Notes under the pieces: model-generated | Databases searched by the model: none | What the model was told of the DNA's origin: nothing | What the model saw: only the letters and a program-made list of their open reading frames with translations | Shown: positions 33,839 to 44,507 of the stretch, in pieces | How the letters are laid out: each line of letters begins with the position of its first letter | Position numbering within the stretch: the first letter of the stretch is position 1 | Program-made: the position numbers and the translations under genes | Assembly (NCBI GenBank): GCA_019633425.1 | Contig: WSUB01000233.1 | Span: forward strand, 1-53,147 | DNA length: 53,147 nucleotides | Direction: 5' to 3' | From: Tulasnella sp. 424 | Lineage: Eukaryota > Basidiomycota > Agaricomycetes > Cantharellales > Tulasnellaceae

Positions 33839-34287
33839 ACGTTCGGATTCTCGGCCGTTTTCGTGGTGTAAGGTCATGTCTATGTATTCTGGAGACTTGT
33901 ACTACTTTTAGGATCTATTAGCTAGCTGCTCGACCAATAGAGGGAGTTTTCTACCGCTTACCGCCGAATATTGAACATACGCGCGGAATTGAATGGGCGA
34001 ACGTCCAGCCGCTGAAGACAACCTCGACCACTTGATCACAGGACCTCATTTTAGACGTTTCTCACTCTCGACGCTCTCTATACAGCTTTCAACCTTGCGA
34101 TTTGCCTTGGTCTTCCATCTACCATGTCTGGTCAAACACTCCAATGCTCGGTCGATCGGCTTCTGTAGGAACAATCCACCACTCCACCTCCGCTTCGTGA
34201 AACGGCCATTGGTAGGTCCTCACTCCCGATTCCAGGACAATTTCCCATTTCCGCCGAGCCAGAAACACCATGCATTAAACGTGCGTC
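33839..34287. other. Convergent intergenic region
   Basis: A 165-aa plus-strand frame at 33993-34490 overlaps MRPL16 on the other strand and has no motif. No gene was recognised. Confidence 0.5.
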
Positions 34288-35139
34288 CTACTGTTGTGCT
34301 ACGTCCTCGTTCTTCGTCCTCTCGACACCCAACACTTGCAAGCCGCGTACTCCACCAATCCGTAATTGGAGATCTCCATCCGCAGTTGGAACCGAAGCCA
34401 CTTGGCCTGCAAGGCTATTCTTTCCAGCCAGATGCTTGGGACGATGAACGTCAAGGTTTCCAAGTCGGTGAGGCGATGACCGGTCGATAACGTCGACAGT
34501 GCATGGTAGCTTGTCTGCGGCAAGGCGGAGCGCTTCACGAGCCAATTCGGGTCGGAGTTCAGCTCCTCCAGGTTCACCAGCAATCTCGAATAGCACCCGA
34601 CCAGTAGGTACCCTAAGAAACAGTATTAGAGCCCGCCGCCGCTTCTTTATGACACGGCGGACGGAAAGACGCACCAACACGCCCAGTATTCGAATGAACC
34701 TTTTCCTTTACCCATACGAGTCTCGTTGCCCTGGAGTAGAGTAATGTCAATCATTATGAATGAACACTTAATCACAGGCTAGACACACCTTAACGCAAAC
34801 TGGCATGTCAGGGAAGACTCTCATCCAAACTTTTGAACCTTTCAGCGGCTTAAGCTTTCGCTTAAGAGCAACTTCGGCAGCTTGCAGCTGTTTGGCTGAT
34901 ATCCTCATGCCTTCACTCTTTATGCGGATGCCATACTCCCCAAAATTGAGGGTGGTCCCCTTGATAGAGCCTCCAATGGGTACTGGTGCACGTCCCTTGT
35001 GGACCCGAGGGTGACGGACAAAAGTTGGGGCAAACTTGGTAGCGAACCGCGTCTGCTGGTGAGATAGTAGAGGCCGGATAAGCAGAGATGCTGGTCTTGG
35101 ATTTACTGAAAATTGTCTGAACGCGGATAATAACGACAT
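34288..35139 (-). CDS. MRPL16: Mitochondrial ribosomal protein L16
   Basis: Three exons: 35139-34789, 34730-34675 and 34612-34288, 243 aa. An N-terminal mitochondrial leader (MSLLSAFRQFSVNPRPASLL, Arg-bearing and without acids) leads into the L16 signature: FAPTFVRHPRVHKGRAPVPI, GSKVWMRVFPDMPVC, then RMGKGKGSFEYWA and PTGRVLFEI, then ELAREALRLAADKLPC. L16 lies at the A-site/peptidyl-transferase region of the large subunit. An upstream in-frame ATG at 35226 would add about 29 residues; the MSLL start gives the better targeting leader. The residues after DVIDRSS differ from the usual short L16 tail, so the 3' end is less certain. Confidence 0.9.
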
Positions 35140-35230
35140 TTTGGGGAGGTGTCCTTTGCTGGCGCGAGGTCGAGGAGACGGAGGTCGAAAAATGGGATAA
35201 ATCCCAACTGTGGGAAAAGGTGTCATCTAC

Positions 35231-35340
35231 AGCCAAACAAGAGCGCCAAACTGATCCTTCCGCAACCTTCTACTTCGAGACTACAAAGTAATCGCTCTTG
35301 AACATCTGTATCTTATCCAGTGATATAAAAGCTCAAGGTT
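35231..35340 (+). repeat. 110-bp direct repeat, copy R1 (MRPL16 upstream region)
   Basis: About 90% identical by eye to 38777-38886 in the same orientation. It ends exactly where the right arm of the inverted duplication begins. It contains CAAGAGCG (35238-35245) and its complement CGCTCTTG (35293-35300), both preserved in the other copy. Confidence 0.9.
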
Positions 35341-35644
35341 GAGAGGATAAAAACGTCGATGGCTTTGTTGTTGGCTAACGAGGTATCTGTCAGTTCCAGA
35401 TCTAGATGACGCGGCTGCCAATAAATAGAGGGTGTGCTTTGAAGCTATTCACAAAACTATTGTATCGCTATGAGTTGCGTTGTATTTTAAAAAAATACAC
35501 CACGTCGTGATGTAGGCAATCTCGCACATGCGCCGCATTCTCTGTTGGTCGGCCTATGTAGTGAGTTTCTCGGACGCGCCTCGGAGAACAAACTGGAAAT
35601 GCGATAACCGGTTCAAAGCTCATAACAACTCCAAGCTAATATCA

Positions 35645-36601
35645 TCATTCCGCCTCTATTGGTTTAAGTGCTCGACGTGAGTTCGCGGCGCGGCTTAATC
35701 CATCTTCTGCAGACTGCCTATCTCCGATTTCTTCAAAAATTACAACGGCTTGTTCATAAAGGGGTATCGCGTCTTCGTGCTGGTCCTGGTCGCTATGGAC
35801 TTCCGCAAGCCCCATCAGAGCCCAGGCTCTTCCGCTTCTGTCTCCAATGTCGGTACGAAATTGCAGGTCTTCGGAGAAAAGCTGCACGGCCTGGCTGTAC
35901 TGCTTTTGAAGCCGATGCACCTCAGCGAGACCGCGCAGAGCGTTAGCTCTTCCTTGTCTGTCGCCGATGTCGGTGAAGATTTGGGTGACCTCGGAGTAGA
36001 GCGGAACGGCTTTACTGTACTCGTTTTGGGCTCGATGTATATGAGCAAGACCACGCAAAGCGTCGGCTCTCCCTCGCCTATCGCCGCTTTCGGTGCAGAT
36101 TTGGACGACCTCGGAGAAGAGCGGAATGGCTTCGCTGAACTCGCCTTGAACGCGATGCGTCTCGGCAAGACCCCACAGAGCGTCGACTGCGTCTTCCCTC
36201 TTGCCGCTGTCGGTGTAGATTTGGATAACCTCGGAGTAGAGCGGACCGGCTTTGCTGTACTCGCTTTGAAACCCGTGCACCTCGGCAAGACCCCACAAAG
36301 CCTCGGCTCTTCCTCTACTGTCGCAGATGTCGGTGCAGATTTGGGCGGCCTCGGAGTAGAATGTAACAGCCTCGTGATACTTGCTGTGAAACATCTGGGT
36401 GCTAGCTAGACCTAACAGAGCTTTGGCTTTTCCTGCATTGTCACTGATATCCGTGCAGATCCCCAGGGCTTTGGTGTAAAATTTTGACGCGTTGATATAG
36501 TCATCCTGAGATCGATGCATGTTTCCCAGCGTGATAAGAAGCTCAGGAGAGCGAGCTTGGGACGACATATTTGAGGTTCGCCGCGGATCTGGAACAATCA
36601 T
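35645..36601 (-). CDS. TPR protein (or TPR half of a kinase-TPR fusion), right copy
   Basis: 318 aa, the same length as the left copy and intact, with seven 40-residue TPR units. Substitutions relative to the left copy are spread over the array, many at exposed positions (for example LGNMHRSQDDYINASKF against LGEMHRSQNDYMNATKF). The start MIVPDP and the end LKPIEAE are shared. Because no frameshift or stop has arisen despite clear divergence, it is probably still expressed. It is expected to act with the adjacent kinase as a partner-binding module. Confidence 0.87.
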   Translation of the reverse strand: MIVPDPRRTSNMSSQARSPELLITLGNMHRSQDDYINASKFYTKALGICTDISDNAGKAKALLGLASTQMFHSKYHEAVTFYSEAAQICTDICDSRGRAEALWGLAEVHGFQSEYSKAGPLYSEVIQIYTDSGKREDAVDALWGLAETHRVQGEFSEAIPLFSEVVQICTESGDRRGRADALRGLAHIHRAQNEYSKAVPLYSEVTQIFTDIGDRQGRANALRGLAEVHRLQKQYSQAVQLFSEDLQFRTDIGDRSGRAWALMGLAEVHSDQDQHEDAIPLYEQAVVIFEEIGDRQSAEDGLSRAANSRRALKPIEAE

Positions 36602-36632
36602 TGGCTATATGTGGCAATAGGTCAAACTTCGT

Positions 36633-38131
36633 TCAAATAACCCCAAAATCAGCACCACTCGCCATGTGACTCATTGACTTTCTACAGTCCTCGGCCGTCG
36701 GCCGCTTGCTGGGATCGATGCTCCAACACATGATCATTAGCGAGTAAAGTGCCCGGATCAGCACCATGCTGGCGTGATCAGCGGCAGATGGAAGATTTCC
36801 CTGAACAACGTGTATGACAACGACAGAGTCCTTTTTGACATTTTGAAATGGAATTGAATTCGTCATAACCTATTTCAGGGTTGATTGTAAGCTTTTGTTG
36901 AGAACAATATCCGGATGTCGGCATACCTCGTAGAATATCCAGCCCAATGCCCAGATATCGCTCCATAGACCCGATTCCATGCCAGGTTCATCTTCCATGA
37001 GCAGCTCCGGGGCAGCCCAGCGAAGCGTAAATTGATTGCCCTTCAGGGTCACGGTACTAGTGGCTTCACAAAATTCCGTCTCGAGCAATAGCGCTGGCTG
37101 CGCTCCCTTTTTGCTTTTCTCGGGTCGCACAGGAGGATCATTTTTCGTGAGACGACGCGCAGAACCGAAGTCCGTGATGGTGGCGCGGTGTTCCGAGTTC
37201 ACAACCACGTTGGCCTACGCAGCACGGAGTTCAGCTCACCAGGTCTCTATATGACAGTGATGTTCGGACCCACCGATTTGAGGTCGCCATGGTAGATTGG
37301 CGGATTCTGAGTATGAAGGTACTCCACTCCTCTCGCCACGTCGTATATCTGCAATACAGTTTCTCAGAGGGCGCCATGAAGGATAGCGTCCTGGTCTTAC
37401 CAGCCATATTCGTTCCGGTATTTCCCAGTCGGCTGAAGCCACAAAGTCCTTTAGATTCCCGTTGTCCGCCCAGGGAAACACCAACCAGACCCTATCCTCG
37501 GACAGATCTTCAACAAATCCTTCAAGCTCGATGACGTTTTCATGAGAAAGCTTGGTTAAGAATCCAGCTTCCCTGAGTGCCAACTGAGAGGAGTTAGCGC
37601 TGTGCGAAAGCTCGACGCGATGGGATAACTTATTCTCACCCCCAACACCCGTTCTTTGTCCTTTCCATTCTCTATCTTCAGTTTCTTTACCGCTACGGGC
37701 TAACATATGGAAGCCAACTCGGTCAAGGACTTGTTGAAGGAAACAAAGTGAGTCTTATTGGAACAGACCTTTCGCTTGGGCGTTCCACCATCAGACTCGT
37801 TCTTGCCTTCGGTTTGAGCTGAATCTTCCGCGCTAACTTTCGAGGCGGAAGTAGCAACTAAAAGCGCTCGTGAAACCGTCGCAAATCCTCCACGAAACTC
37901 CGGGCCGTCTTCCGGGAATTCGATCAAGGACGAATCGATTCGCCATCCCGCAAGTGTCTGGAGTTTAGCACTCTATGCGGAAACGGACCACAATAAGCGC
38001 TTATGGATTCTCTTCGTGATTCGGGTGGGACGTACTAGTTTGCTGCTTAGCTGGGGCGTATCGCCAGAATCGGCTGGATCGAACCCTTGCGGACCACGAC
38101 GGTCGGCATCGTCCTTTTGGTCTACTTGCAT
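36633..38131 (-). CDS. TKL-type protein kinase, right copy
   Basis: The same seven-exon, all-phase-0 structure as the left copy. It starts at the ATG 38131-38129 with the first donor GTACGT after codon 32. Motifs present: FRGGFATVSRALLV, VAVKKLKIENG, HGDLKSANVVV, ITDFGSARRL, WAAPELLMEDEPG and SDIWALGWIFYE. The acidic insert after the Gly loop differs most between copies. All splice signals are intact and there is no premature stop, so the gene looks functional. The TPR frame begins 31 nt after the TGA. The upstream TTATAAAG box is at 38248-38241. Confidence 0.87.
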
Positions 38132-38300
38132 CGGATGGGTCAGCGTAAGAGGGATTGGAGATTAGATGAGTCGACGAGCAGGTAGGAGCTTCGCCGAGGG
38201 GAAGAAGCGGAAGGTGGTGGAATGGGGTGAATCAGAGGGTCTTTATAACACCACTCGAACCGCGCTCGCACCGCTCCCTTTGCCTCGGGGCGAAGGAAGT

Positions 38301-38776
38301 ATTGCAATAGTCATGGGTCACTTCGAGGCCTTATGTATTCTCTTGGAATGCTCGTTGCACGCCACCACGTCGCCCGCGATCTGGTGTTGCAGATATTGAC
38401 ACCGTGGCTTGAATTGGGTATTCGCTATTCGCAACTCCGTCTGTGCGGTCCCGCGCCGCGTGCACGATTTCGGCAGGACTTTGTTCTTTTCTTCGGGTTG
38501 TTCTTGACATTGCCCCAGGACCCGTAGAGCCTGAGTAGGGGATAGTCTACTTGTCCGCATTTACGGAATGGAAGGTGCGACGCGCGGGTGACACCGAAAC
38601 CGCTTATTCACTAGTAACGATCATAAGGAGGATTGTGGGCTCTCTGACAACATTTTTATTCTTGGAGAGATCTCGGTATTATCTTAGTGTATAGGAGGAT
38701 TTTGATTACTTCGCACGCCATCATTGGTGCCTCGTGGATCAGGAAGGGTTATGGTCGCTCTGGTCATGTTGATATC
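38301..38776. other. Unique filler between right arm and R2
   Basis: About 476 bp without a recognisable gene and without a match elsewhere in the window. It lies between the outer end of the right arm and the second 110-bp repeat, so it seems to belong to the inserted segment or to be pre-existing spacer. Confidence 0.5.
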
Positions 38777-38886
38777 AGCAAAACAAGAGCGTCAAACTGA
38801 TCCTTCAGCAATCTTTTACTTAGAGACTACAAATTAACCGCTCTTGAACACCTGTATCTTATCCAGTGATATTAAAGCTCAAGGTT
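38777..38886 (+). repeat. 110-bp direct repeat, copy R2
   Basis: Same orientation as R1 (35231-35340), with about ten substitutions. It lies 53 bp beyond the stop codon of the Hva1/TUDOR gene. The CAAGAGCG / CGCTCTTG pair is kept. Confidence 0.9.
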
Positions 38887-38939
38887 ATCTCTCTGCGAAG
38901 TCCCTTCGTCCGAGGGACTCGAGTTTTAAAGCCCGCCTT

Positions 38940-39359
38940 TCACTCCTTGTCAACCACCTCCAACGTCCCAGGGTTGTGATTGACTCTATGACCCTGTGTG
39001 TGCATATATCATGCGTGTCAGCCGAGTCTGACGGGGAAAAAATTGGCTGCGCACATGCTGGTCGGTGAAGAGAACCTGAAATATGATCGAGGTCAGTCGA
39101 TCACGCATACAAGTTGTCATTGTGTTGCGCAAACCTTGGGCGGATTTTTCACTCCTTCATCGTCTGCTTCTTCCTTTGAAGTGACGACCTTTTCCACCTG
39201 TAATTAGGGCAAGCGACTTCAGTAACCATCGCGTCGAAGTAGCTGGGAGCAGGTAATGAGCACCTCCCCCTCGTGGCTCCCGCCTCGATATTTTGTATAA
39301 ACCTGGTCGCCGACGCTGATCTTTTCCCCATGCTTGTCTTTAACCTGTGAAGAGCTCAT
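38940..39359 (-). CDS. Hva1/TUDOR-domain small protein
   Basis: Four exons: 39359-39264, 39197-39135, 39075-39055 and 38993-38940, 77 aa. The joined chain has the family pattern: VKDKHGEKISVGDQVYTKYR, GGSHEGEVEKVV, an acidic stretch, VKNPPKVLFTDQHGHRV and NHNPGTLEVV. This fits the hypervirulence-associated (HVA1) TUDOR-like domain, a small family found in fungi and bacteria. It was first named in Cryptococcus, where it affects metabolism; no toxin activity is implied. The third exon is only 21 nt. Every exon is a multiple of three. The gene is easy to miss because no single reading frame covers more than 32 codons of it. Confidence 0.85.
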
Positions 39360-40000
39360 GGTAGTGGTAGGCAAAACGCTGTGCTCAATTGCTCGGCAAG
39401 TGGATGCTTATGAGGTCAGCGGAGTGTTTAGTGTCGTCATTGTTCCCCCGTTTTATTTATTTGACCGTTCCCGGATTCAGATGACGGTCTAAATTTGTTC
39501 CGGCAATAACTTCAGTTTATAATCGGCAAATTCAAACTGAGAGATTGATCGGGGAAGGGCTAGAAAATGTCGGATGACAACTTCTCCGTCTTCCATAGAG
39601 ACTAGGGGCGACGCCGAAACGACACATCAGAGATATATACTTCCAATAGGTGTATACTGCCGATCTCGCCAGTAAATAAAGAGCCAGGAAAGCACGTAGG
39701 AGGTAGTTGACCTCGGTTGTGGCTGTCGTATACTAGTGGCGACGATATGGCCAACTAATGTCACACGATGATACGACATGGTATGCGCTACAAGAGCTCA
39801 AAGAACATCTCGCGGCTGTTAAACGTCATTTGGCAGTGGGCTTGAAGCCACACAGGCCGGAGATGGGAGGAGTCCGCCGCATCAAGAACACGCGCTCATG
39901 ACGCCACGCTTCGCCACAGCCACCGCTCTCACTCCTCCGTCTGGCTCGTTGGACCTTACTACGTACAACCACCACCCACCAGCTTCTAACGCTAATAACC
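39360..40000. promoter_or_regulatory. Divergent intergenic region between TUDOR protein and DUG3
   Basis: 641 bp between two divergent start codons. No gene was recognised. It should contain both promoters, but no specific element can be assigned with confidence. Confidence 0.4.
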
Positions 40001-41699
40001 ATGTGCCGACTGTTAATCTACAAAGGAACAGAACCCATCCAACTCTCTCATGTAAGTACATATCGGCCTGCAGGTGTCTCCTCTACTCAGCCGACGGCCT
40101 TTGAAGCTCCTCACCCGACCATGCCACTCGATCATCAACCAAGCATTTGACTCTCGGTTGCGCCTCGACCGTCGAAGACCGATCAATGGAGACGGTTTTG
40201 GTGTAGGTGAGTGCAACAAGAACGGCACTCGGACCTGTTTCTCAAGCTTTCCCTTTCAGGGTGGTACGACCCTGTCAAAGATCCCGAACTGGGAAATCAA
40301 CCTTGCATATTCAACTCGATAACACCGGTTTGTCTCTATGAACACACAAGAGAGTACGCTGTAATCGCTCATCAGAGTTTGTTCATGCTCCGTAGGCGTG
40401 GAACAACGCCAATCTCACCCGCCTCGCTGAGAAGATCAAGTCCCCGCTGGTTTTGTAAGCCGCCGTGTCTCATTCCTCGCTTTACTCGCTTCACGCACTG
40501 TGACTCTCATAGCGCACATGTCCGTGCAACAACAGCTGGTTCGCTGTCTCAAGACAATTGTCACCCATGGCACTTCTCCCAGTTGATGTGGATGCATAAC
40601 GGCGGCATTGCCGAATTCACTCGTCTCAAGAGACAGTTGCAGAGTACCCTTTCCGACGAGCTGTACAACTTCCCTCAAGGCAACACAGGTATCGTTGGTT
40701 AGAATGAGTCGAATTACTGCGCTGATACTGTCTGAAATACCGTTAGACTCGGAATGGGCATTTGCGCTCTTCCTCTCAATGGTACGTAACCTCGATTAAC
40801 CCTTAAATAAATGCGATGTCAAACCGTTCCCGCCCTCTCTCCACACCTAGCTCGCCGATCCACACGCCGAGTCATTCACCCAACACGAACTCCGTGATGC
40901 CATGCTCAAGACCATCTCGACTCTAAACACGTGGGCGAGAGAGGCCAACATCACAGAGGTATGTTAGCTCTTTGTCCATGCGTTTCGCTTCAATGCTGAC
41001 TCTCGATGCTAGCCAAGTCTTCTCAATTTCTGTGTGACCGATGGCCACACCGTCGTTGCCACTCGATACATCTCATCTAAGCAGGATGAAGCTGCGTCCC
41101 TGGTAGGTCCTTCACCTATAGAATCCTTCATAAGTCTCCTCACGTCGTTGCCATTCGTTACGCAGTACTTCTCCTCTGGAACCACTTTCGACGAATACGC
41201 ACCAGGAGGGCACTATCGGATGTCTAAACAAGACAAACGTGAAAACATTATTCTCATTGCCAGCGAGCCGCTTACGTTTGAACAAGGTCTGCACTCCTCA
41301 TCTTGTCGTGCCTTTCGTCAAAGCTCATACATATCCTGACATGATATAGCCGACTGGATGGAGATCCCGACAAACACGCTCATCGGTACGCCTTTGGTCC
41401 CTGTACCGAGTTTTCTGTTTTACCTGACGTCCCATCCAGTGATCACACCGAAGATGAACGTTCTCCAAATTCCTATCATCGACGAGTTCCACGTCAGCGA
41501 CCCCCTGCAAGCCAAGAAGCGTGGAAGCGATTTTGCGGCCCAGAAGGGATTGCTGAGCTCAGCGTACGGCGCGAGGAGGGGGGCCTCGGTCCCATCCCCT
41601 CTCCAACCAAGCCAAGAGGAGTTCGAGGCCACCGCTCATGACGGAGCCAGCGGGGAGGAATTCCCAAGAGTAGAAGCCGTCAGTGTGGCAGCTGCCTGA
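40001..41699 (+). CDS. DUG3: Class-II glutamine amidotransferase, DUG3-type
   Basis: It starts MCRLLIYKGTEPIQLSH with the catalytic nucleophile Cys2 directly after Met. Exons then give LLTRPCHSIINQAFDSRLRL, RRPINGDGFGVGWYD, FAHVRATTAGSLSQDNCHPW and MWMHNGGIAEFTRLKRQL, the standard Ntn-hydrolase amidotransferase motifs. Next are SEWAFALFLSML, NFCVTDGHTVVATRYIS, SKQDKRENIILIASEPLTFE and WMEIPTNTLI. The C-terminus is about 80 residues of low-complexity sequence. In yeast DUG3 works with DUG2 in the gamma-glutamyl-transpeptidase-independent breakdown of glutathione in the cytosol. At least eight short introns with regular signals are needed. It converges with PRP3 across about 150 bp. Confidence 0.9.
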
Positions 41700-41851
41700 T
41701 CATAACCACAGGAAGGTTTGGTCTGTCCGGGGACTGTGAGTGCGTTCGTGTCCTGCAACCAGTACATAAATGTAAATGTATCATCATACGATACAAGAGG
41801 GATATGATATTCGATGATAGCAAAAGGAGTATGAGAGTGTGGGCGGACGAC

Positions 41852-44041
41852 CTAGAGCTCCTCCTCCCGAACATACGCTTTCGCGATATCCCAATAGCTA
41901 GCCATCTTGTCTCCCAACAAAACCCTTGCCGAGGAATCCGTTGGACAGCTCTTGGCCCTGAATCCGCTGAACGCACGATCCCTGAGAGGTCCTTCCCAAA
42001 CCTTGTCACACGTGTTGTCTTCGAGGCTCGTGTTCCCTTGCTCCGCTCCGCCACTAACTCCCTCCTCCTTTTTCACTGCGGCACCCGTCTCGCTCCCCTC
42101 GCCAGTATCTTCAGGGGCACCTCTCTCTCGCGCGGCTTCAGTCCACCGGATACGGCTGATCATCAACTTGCTATATTGTTTGATGGCCTTGGCGGATCCT
42201 TCCACAAGAACGAGGTTGAATGAGGGGTTGAAGATGCATACGCCGGTTAAGCCGAACTGCTCAGCATTCTTCTTGACTTTGAAGCGGTGCGAAGGGTCGG
42301 TCAAAGTCTTGATCTTAAACGCAGCGCCATAAATGCCCTTCTTCTCCTCCGCCACCTTTTTCGTTTCGATCTTCTCTCTCTTCTGCTCGTCCGTTAACTT
42401 GCGTTCGGAATTCATCTGCTCGTGACCATGCTTGCGCATGGCTACCTCTCGTCTCACGCGGGCTTCGACCTTGGTAGGATCTTGGACCGCATCGGATGTA
42501 AGGACTCGCATGAGGTTGGCCAGACGGACTTTAGGAGGGTCGGGGGGAATCAAACCCATCTTCTGTCGATCCTGCTTGTCTTGTTGCTCTGCCATGCGCC
42601 TTTGCTTGCGCATCTTCTTCATCTCCTTCTTCGTCAACTTGAGTGGCTTGAGCTCCACTTTGTTCTTGTCCCAAGGTGCTGGTATGGGGATGGGGTGCTG
42701 AACGTACAGCGTAATTGGAGAATCGTCGGTCCGAACGCTGGTCTTGGTAAAGTCAGGTGTAGCAGTGTCATCGAACTTGATATCGTCATAGGTCTTGTTA
42801 GGTAGAAGGGCGACATCCCACCATTCAACCTCCGGAGGAGCTTCCAGCTGTGAGGAAAAGGCAAAACGGTAAGCAATCAGCCAGCACACCAGGGATACAC
42901 TATGGACACACCCTGATTGTCTTCTCTAGCGTCTCAAATTCGCTGTCGAGACCCGCCTTCTTTGCGGAATCCGCGATTCTCTTCTTCAGTTCTTCCAATT
43001 GTGCCTCCTGTCTCAGCTGCTGGCCGAGTGCGACGTATTTGCCCTTCTGGTTGAACCTAAACTGACGTCGTTCGCGTTCCTTCGGTGCGGTGGCGGTGTC
43101 GACTGTAGGTGCTGCTGCCGCCGTGTACGGATTTGCACCAGGGGCAGTTTCCTTTTTCACAACAGGAGCCGGGGGTGGAGGAGTTGGAGCAGCTGCCCGC
43201 ACATTGGCTTTGATAGAAGCAAATTTCGGTTGCATAGGTTTATGGCGATCCTTCTTGCTAGTAACAGCTGCAGTAGGAGCCGTGTCGAGTAGCAGAGGAT
43301 GGGCGGCCACTTTGAGACCAGAGCTTTGGGGGGCGATGGGTTGCGGGGTATTTGAACCAGATTTCTTGGACGTTGAAGCCAGGACACCTGCCTAAAAACG
43401 CTAGGTAAGGTATTTAAAGCAATACGAGAAAGATGTCAACTCACCAGGTACGGGTTGGCACTGATCTCGATGTTCGCTCGGCTGGCATCCGCTCGTCTTT
43501 TGGCTTCGGCAATCTTTTTGGCTAAATCAGGATCGATTCCAGGAGGAAGTTTGCTCGTAGTGGCGGATGCTGATGTAGACGGCGTATTACTTGTAGCCGA
43601 CGGTCGAGCTGGAAGAGCCGCAGATGCTGGGGGTGGATTCAATGTTCTAGTTGGTGGTTTGGGTCCTGAAACAGCAGCGAACTGGGCTAATTTGAGAGCA
43701 ACTTCGGCCTTCTTTCGAGCGATGAGTTCCTGGGTGGCGAAGGTGCAATTAGAGAATGAGGCAGGTAAAAGCAAAGCTGCATGAACGTACTGCATGCGTT
43801 ATTGGATCAATGGGTGCATTGGTGGGCTGGATGGGGTTTAAAAGGTTATAGAGACCGTGATAAGCGCCTAGACTAGGATATTCACCTTTCAAGGCAAGAT
43901 ATATTGGACTTACAGTGTCACTGTCTCAGGGAAGGAGCTCGTTAGTGAGTAAAGAGCCCGAACAAAAGGAATTGCATACCCTCTGGCCCTTTTTGAAGGA
44001 CTATCCTCTGGTGTTTCAAGTGGGCGTTTGGCTGAAGACAT
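41852..44041 (-). CDS. PRP3: U4/U6 snRNP splicing factor PRP3
   Basis: It starts MSSAKRPLETPEDSPSKRAR (44041-43980), followed by a 7-nt exon at 43920-43914 and a 36-nt exon (PTNAPIDPITHA). Then come ELIARKKAEVALKLAQF, a Pro/Thr/Ala-rich middle, and RRQFRFNQKGKYVALGQQLR. The large last exon has PPEVEWWDVALLP, KLTKKEMKKMRKQRRMAEQQ, GLIPPDPPKVRLANLMRVL, RFKVKKNAEQFGLTGVCIFN and FNLVLVEGSAKAIKQYSKLM (the DUF1115 C-terminal ferredoxin-like domain). PRP3 holds the U4/U6 duplex in the tri-snRNP. The C-terminal extension after RIRW is Glu/Gly-rich and longer than in most homologues. Confidence 0.94.
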
Positions 44042-44507
44042 TTGGAGATGAGACGAGAGGCTCAGGGCAGCCTTTTAGTTGAGAAGACTGAGGATGGGGG
44101 TGGTTCGTTCTGGTCTGGACTGAGACGGACTTAACGGAGTCCGAGCGGTCGAAACCTCGACAACTTCGTTGTACTACAGAGCCGGAGACCTCGAACGACC
44201 CAATTCACTCAAGGTTCGCTCCACTTCCCATCCACGAGGGGCGGGAAGTGGAGCAGGCCCCGAGTGAAGTGGGTGAGTACAAGTTCATAGTCATCATCAA
44301 CCGGACGACATTTTGAACATCTTAACGTCACGCACATTCGGCGACTCCGAGTATAGGCAAACACATAAGCTGGGCGAGAGAGCAATACAGGTTTATGTGA
44401 CTTGATATATACTATTCCGCGGTACGCTCGAGTTACACAGACCTAAGGTCCACCCGACAGCTTTCAATCAGTCGTCCCGAGGCCATTCGACACCATGGCT
44501 GTCGCTT
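44042..44507. other. Intergenic, no gene seen
   Basis: This is the promoter of PRP3 and the 3' flank of the minus-strand tandem kinase. I checked for tRNA folds and small exons and saw none. Confidence 0.5.

Larger units (their letters stand above)
35341..38300 (-). repeat. Inverted duplication, right arm (about 2.96 kb)
   Basis: Reverse-complement match of 16660-19642. Its inner end (35341) is a 70-bp or so remnant of the last codons and stop of the gene at 19580-20068. Its outer end is the kinase promoter region. The remnant lacks the rest of that gene, so this arm appears to be the derived copy. Confidence 0.9.

Noticed and set aside
33993..34490. 165-aa plus-strand frame over the 3' end of MRPL16
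   Set aside because: Shadow frame; the minus strand carries the conserved ribosomal protein.
35231..38886. The inserted right copy as a conventional transposon
   Set aside because: No transposase, reverse transcriptase, terminal inverted repeats or short target duplication; the cargo is host kinase and TPR genes, and the flanking repeat is 110 bp.
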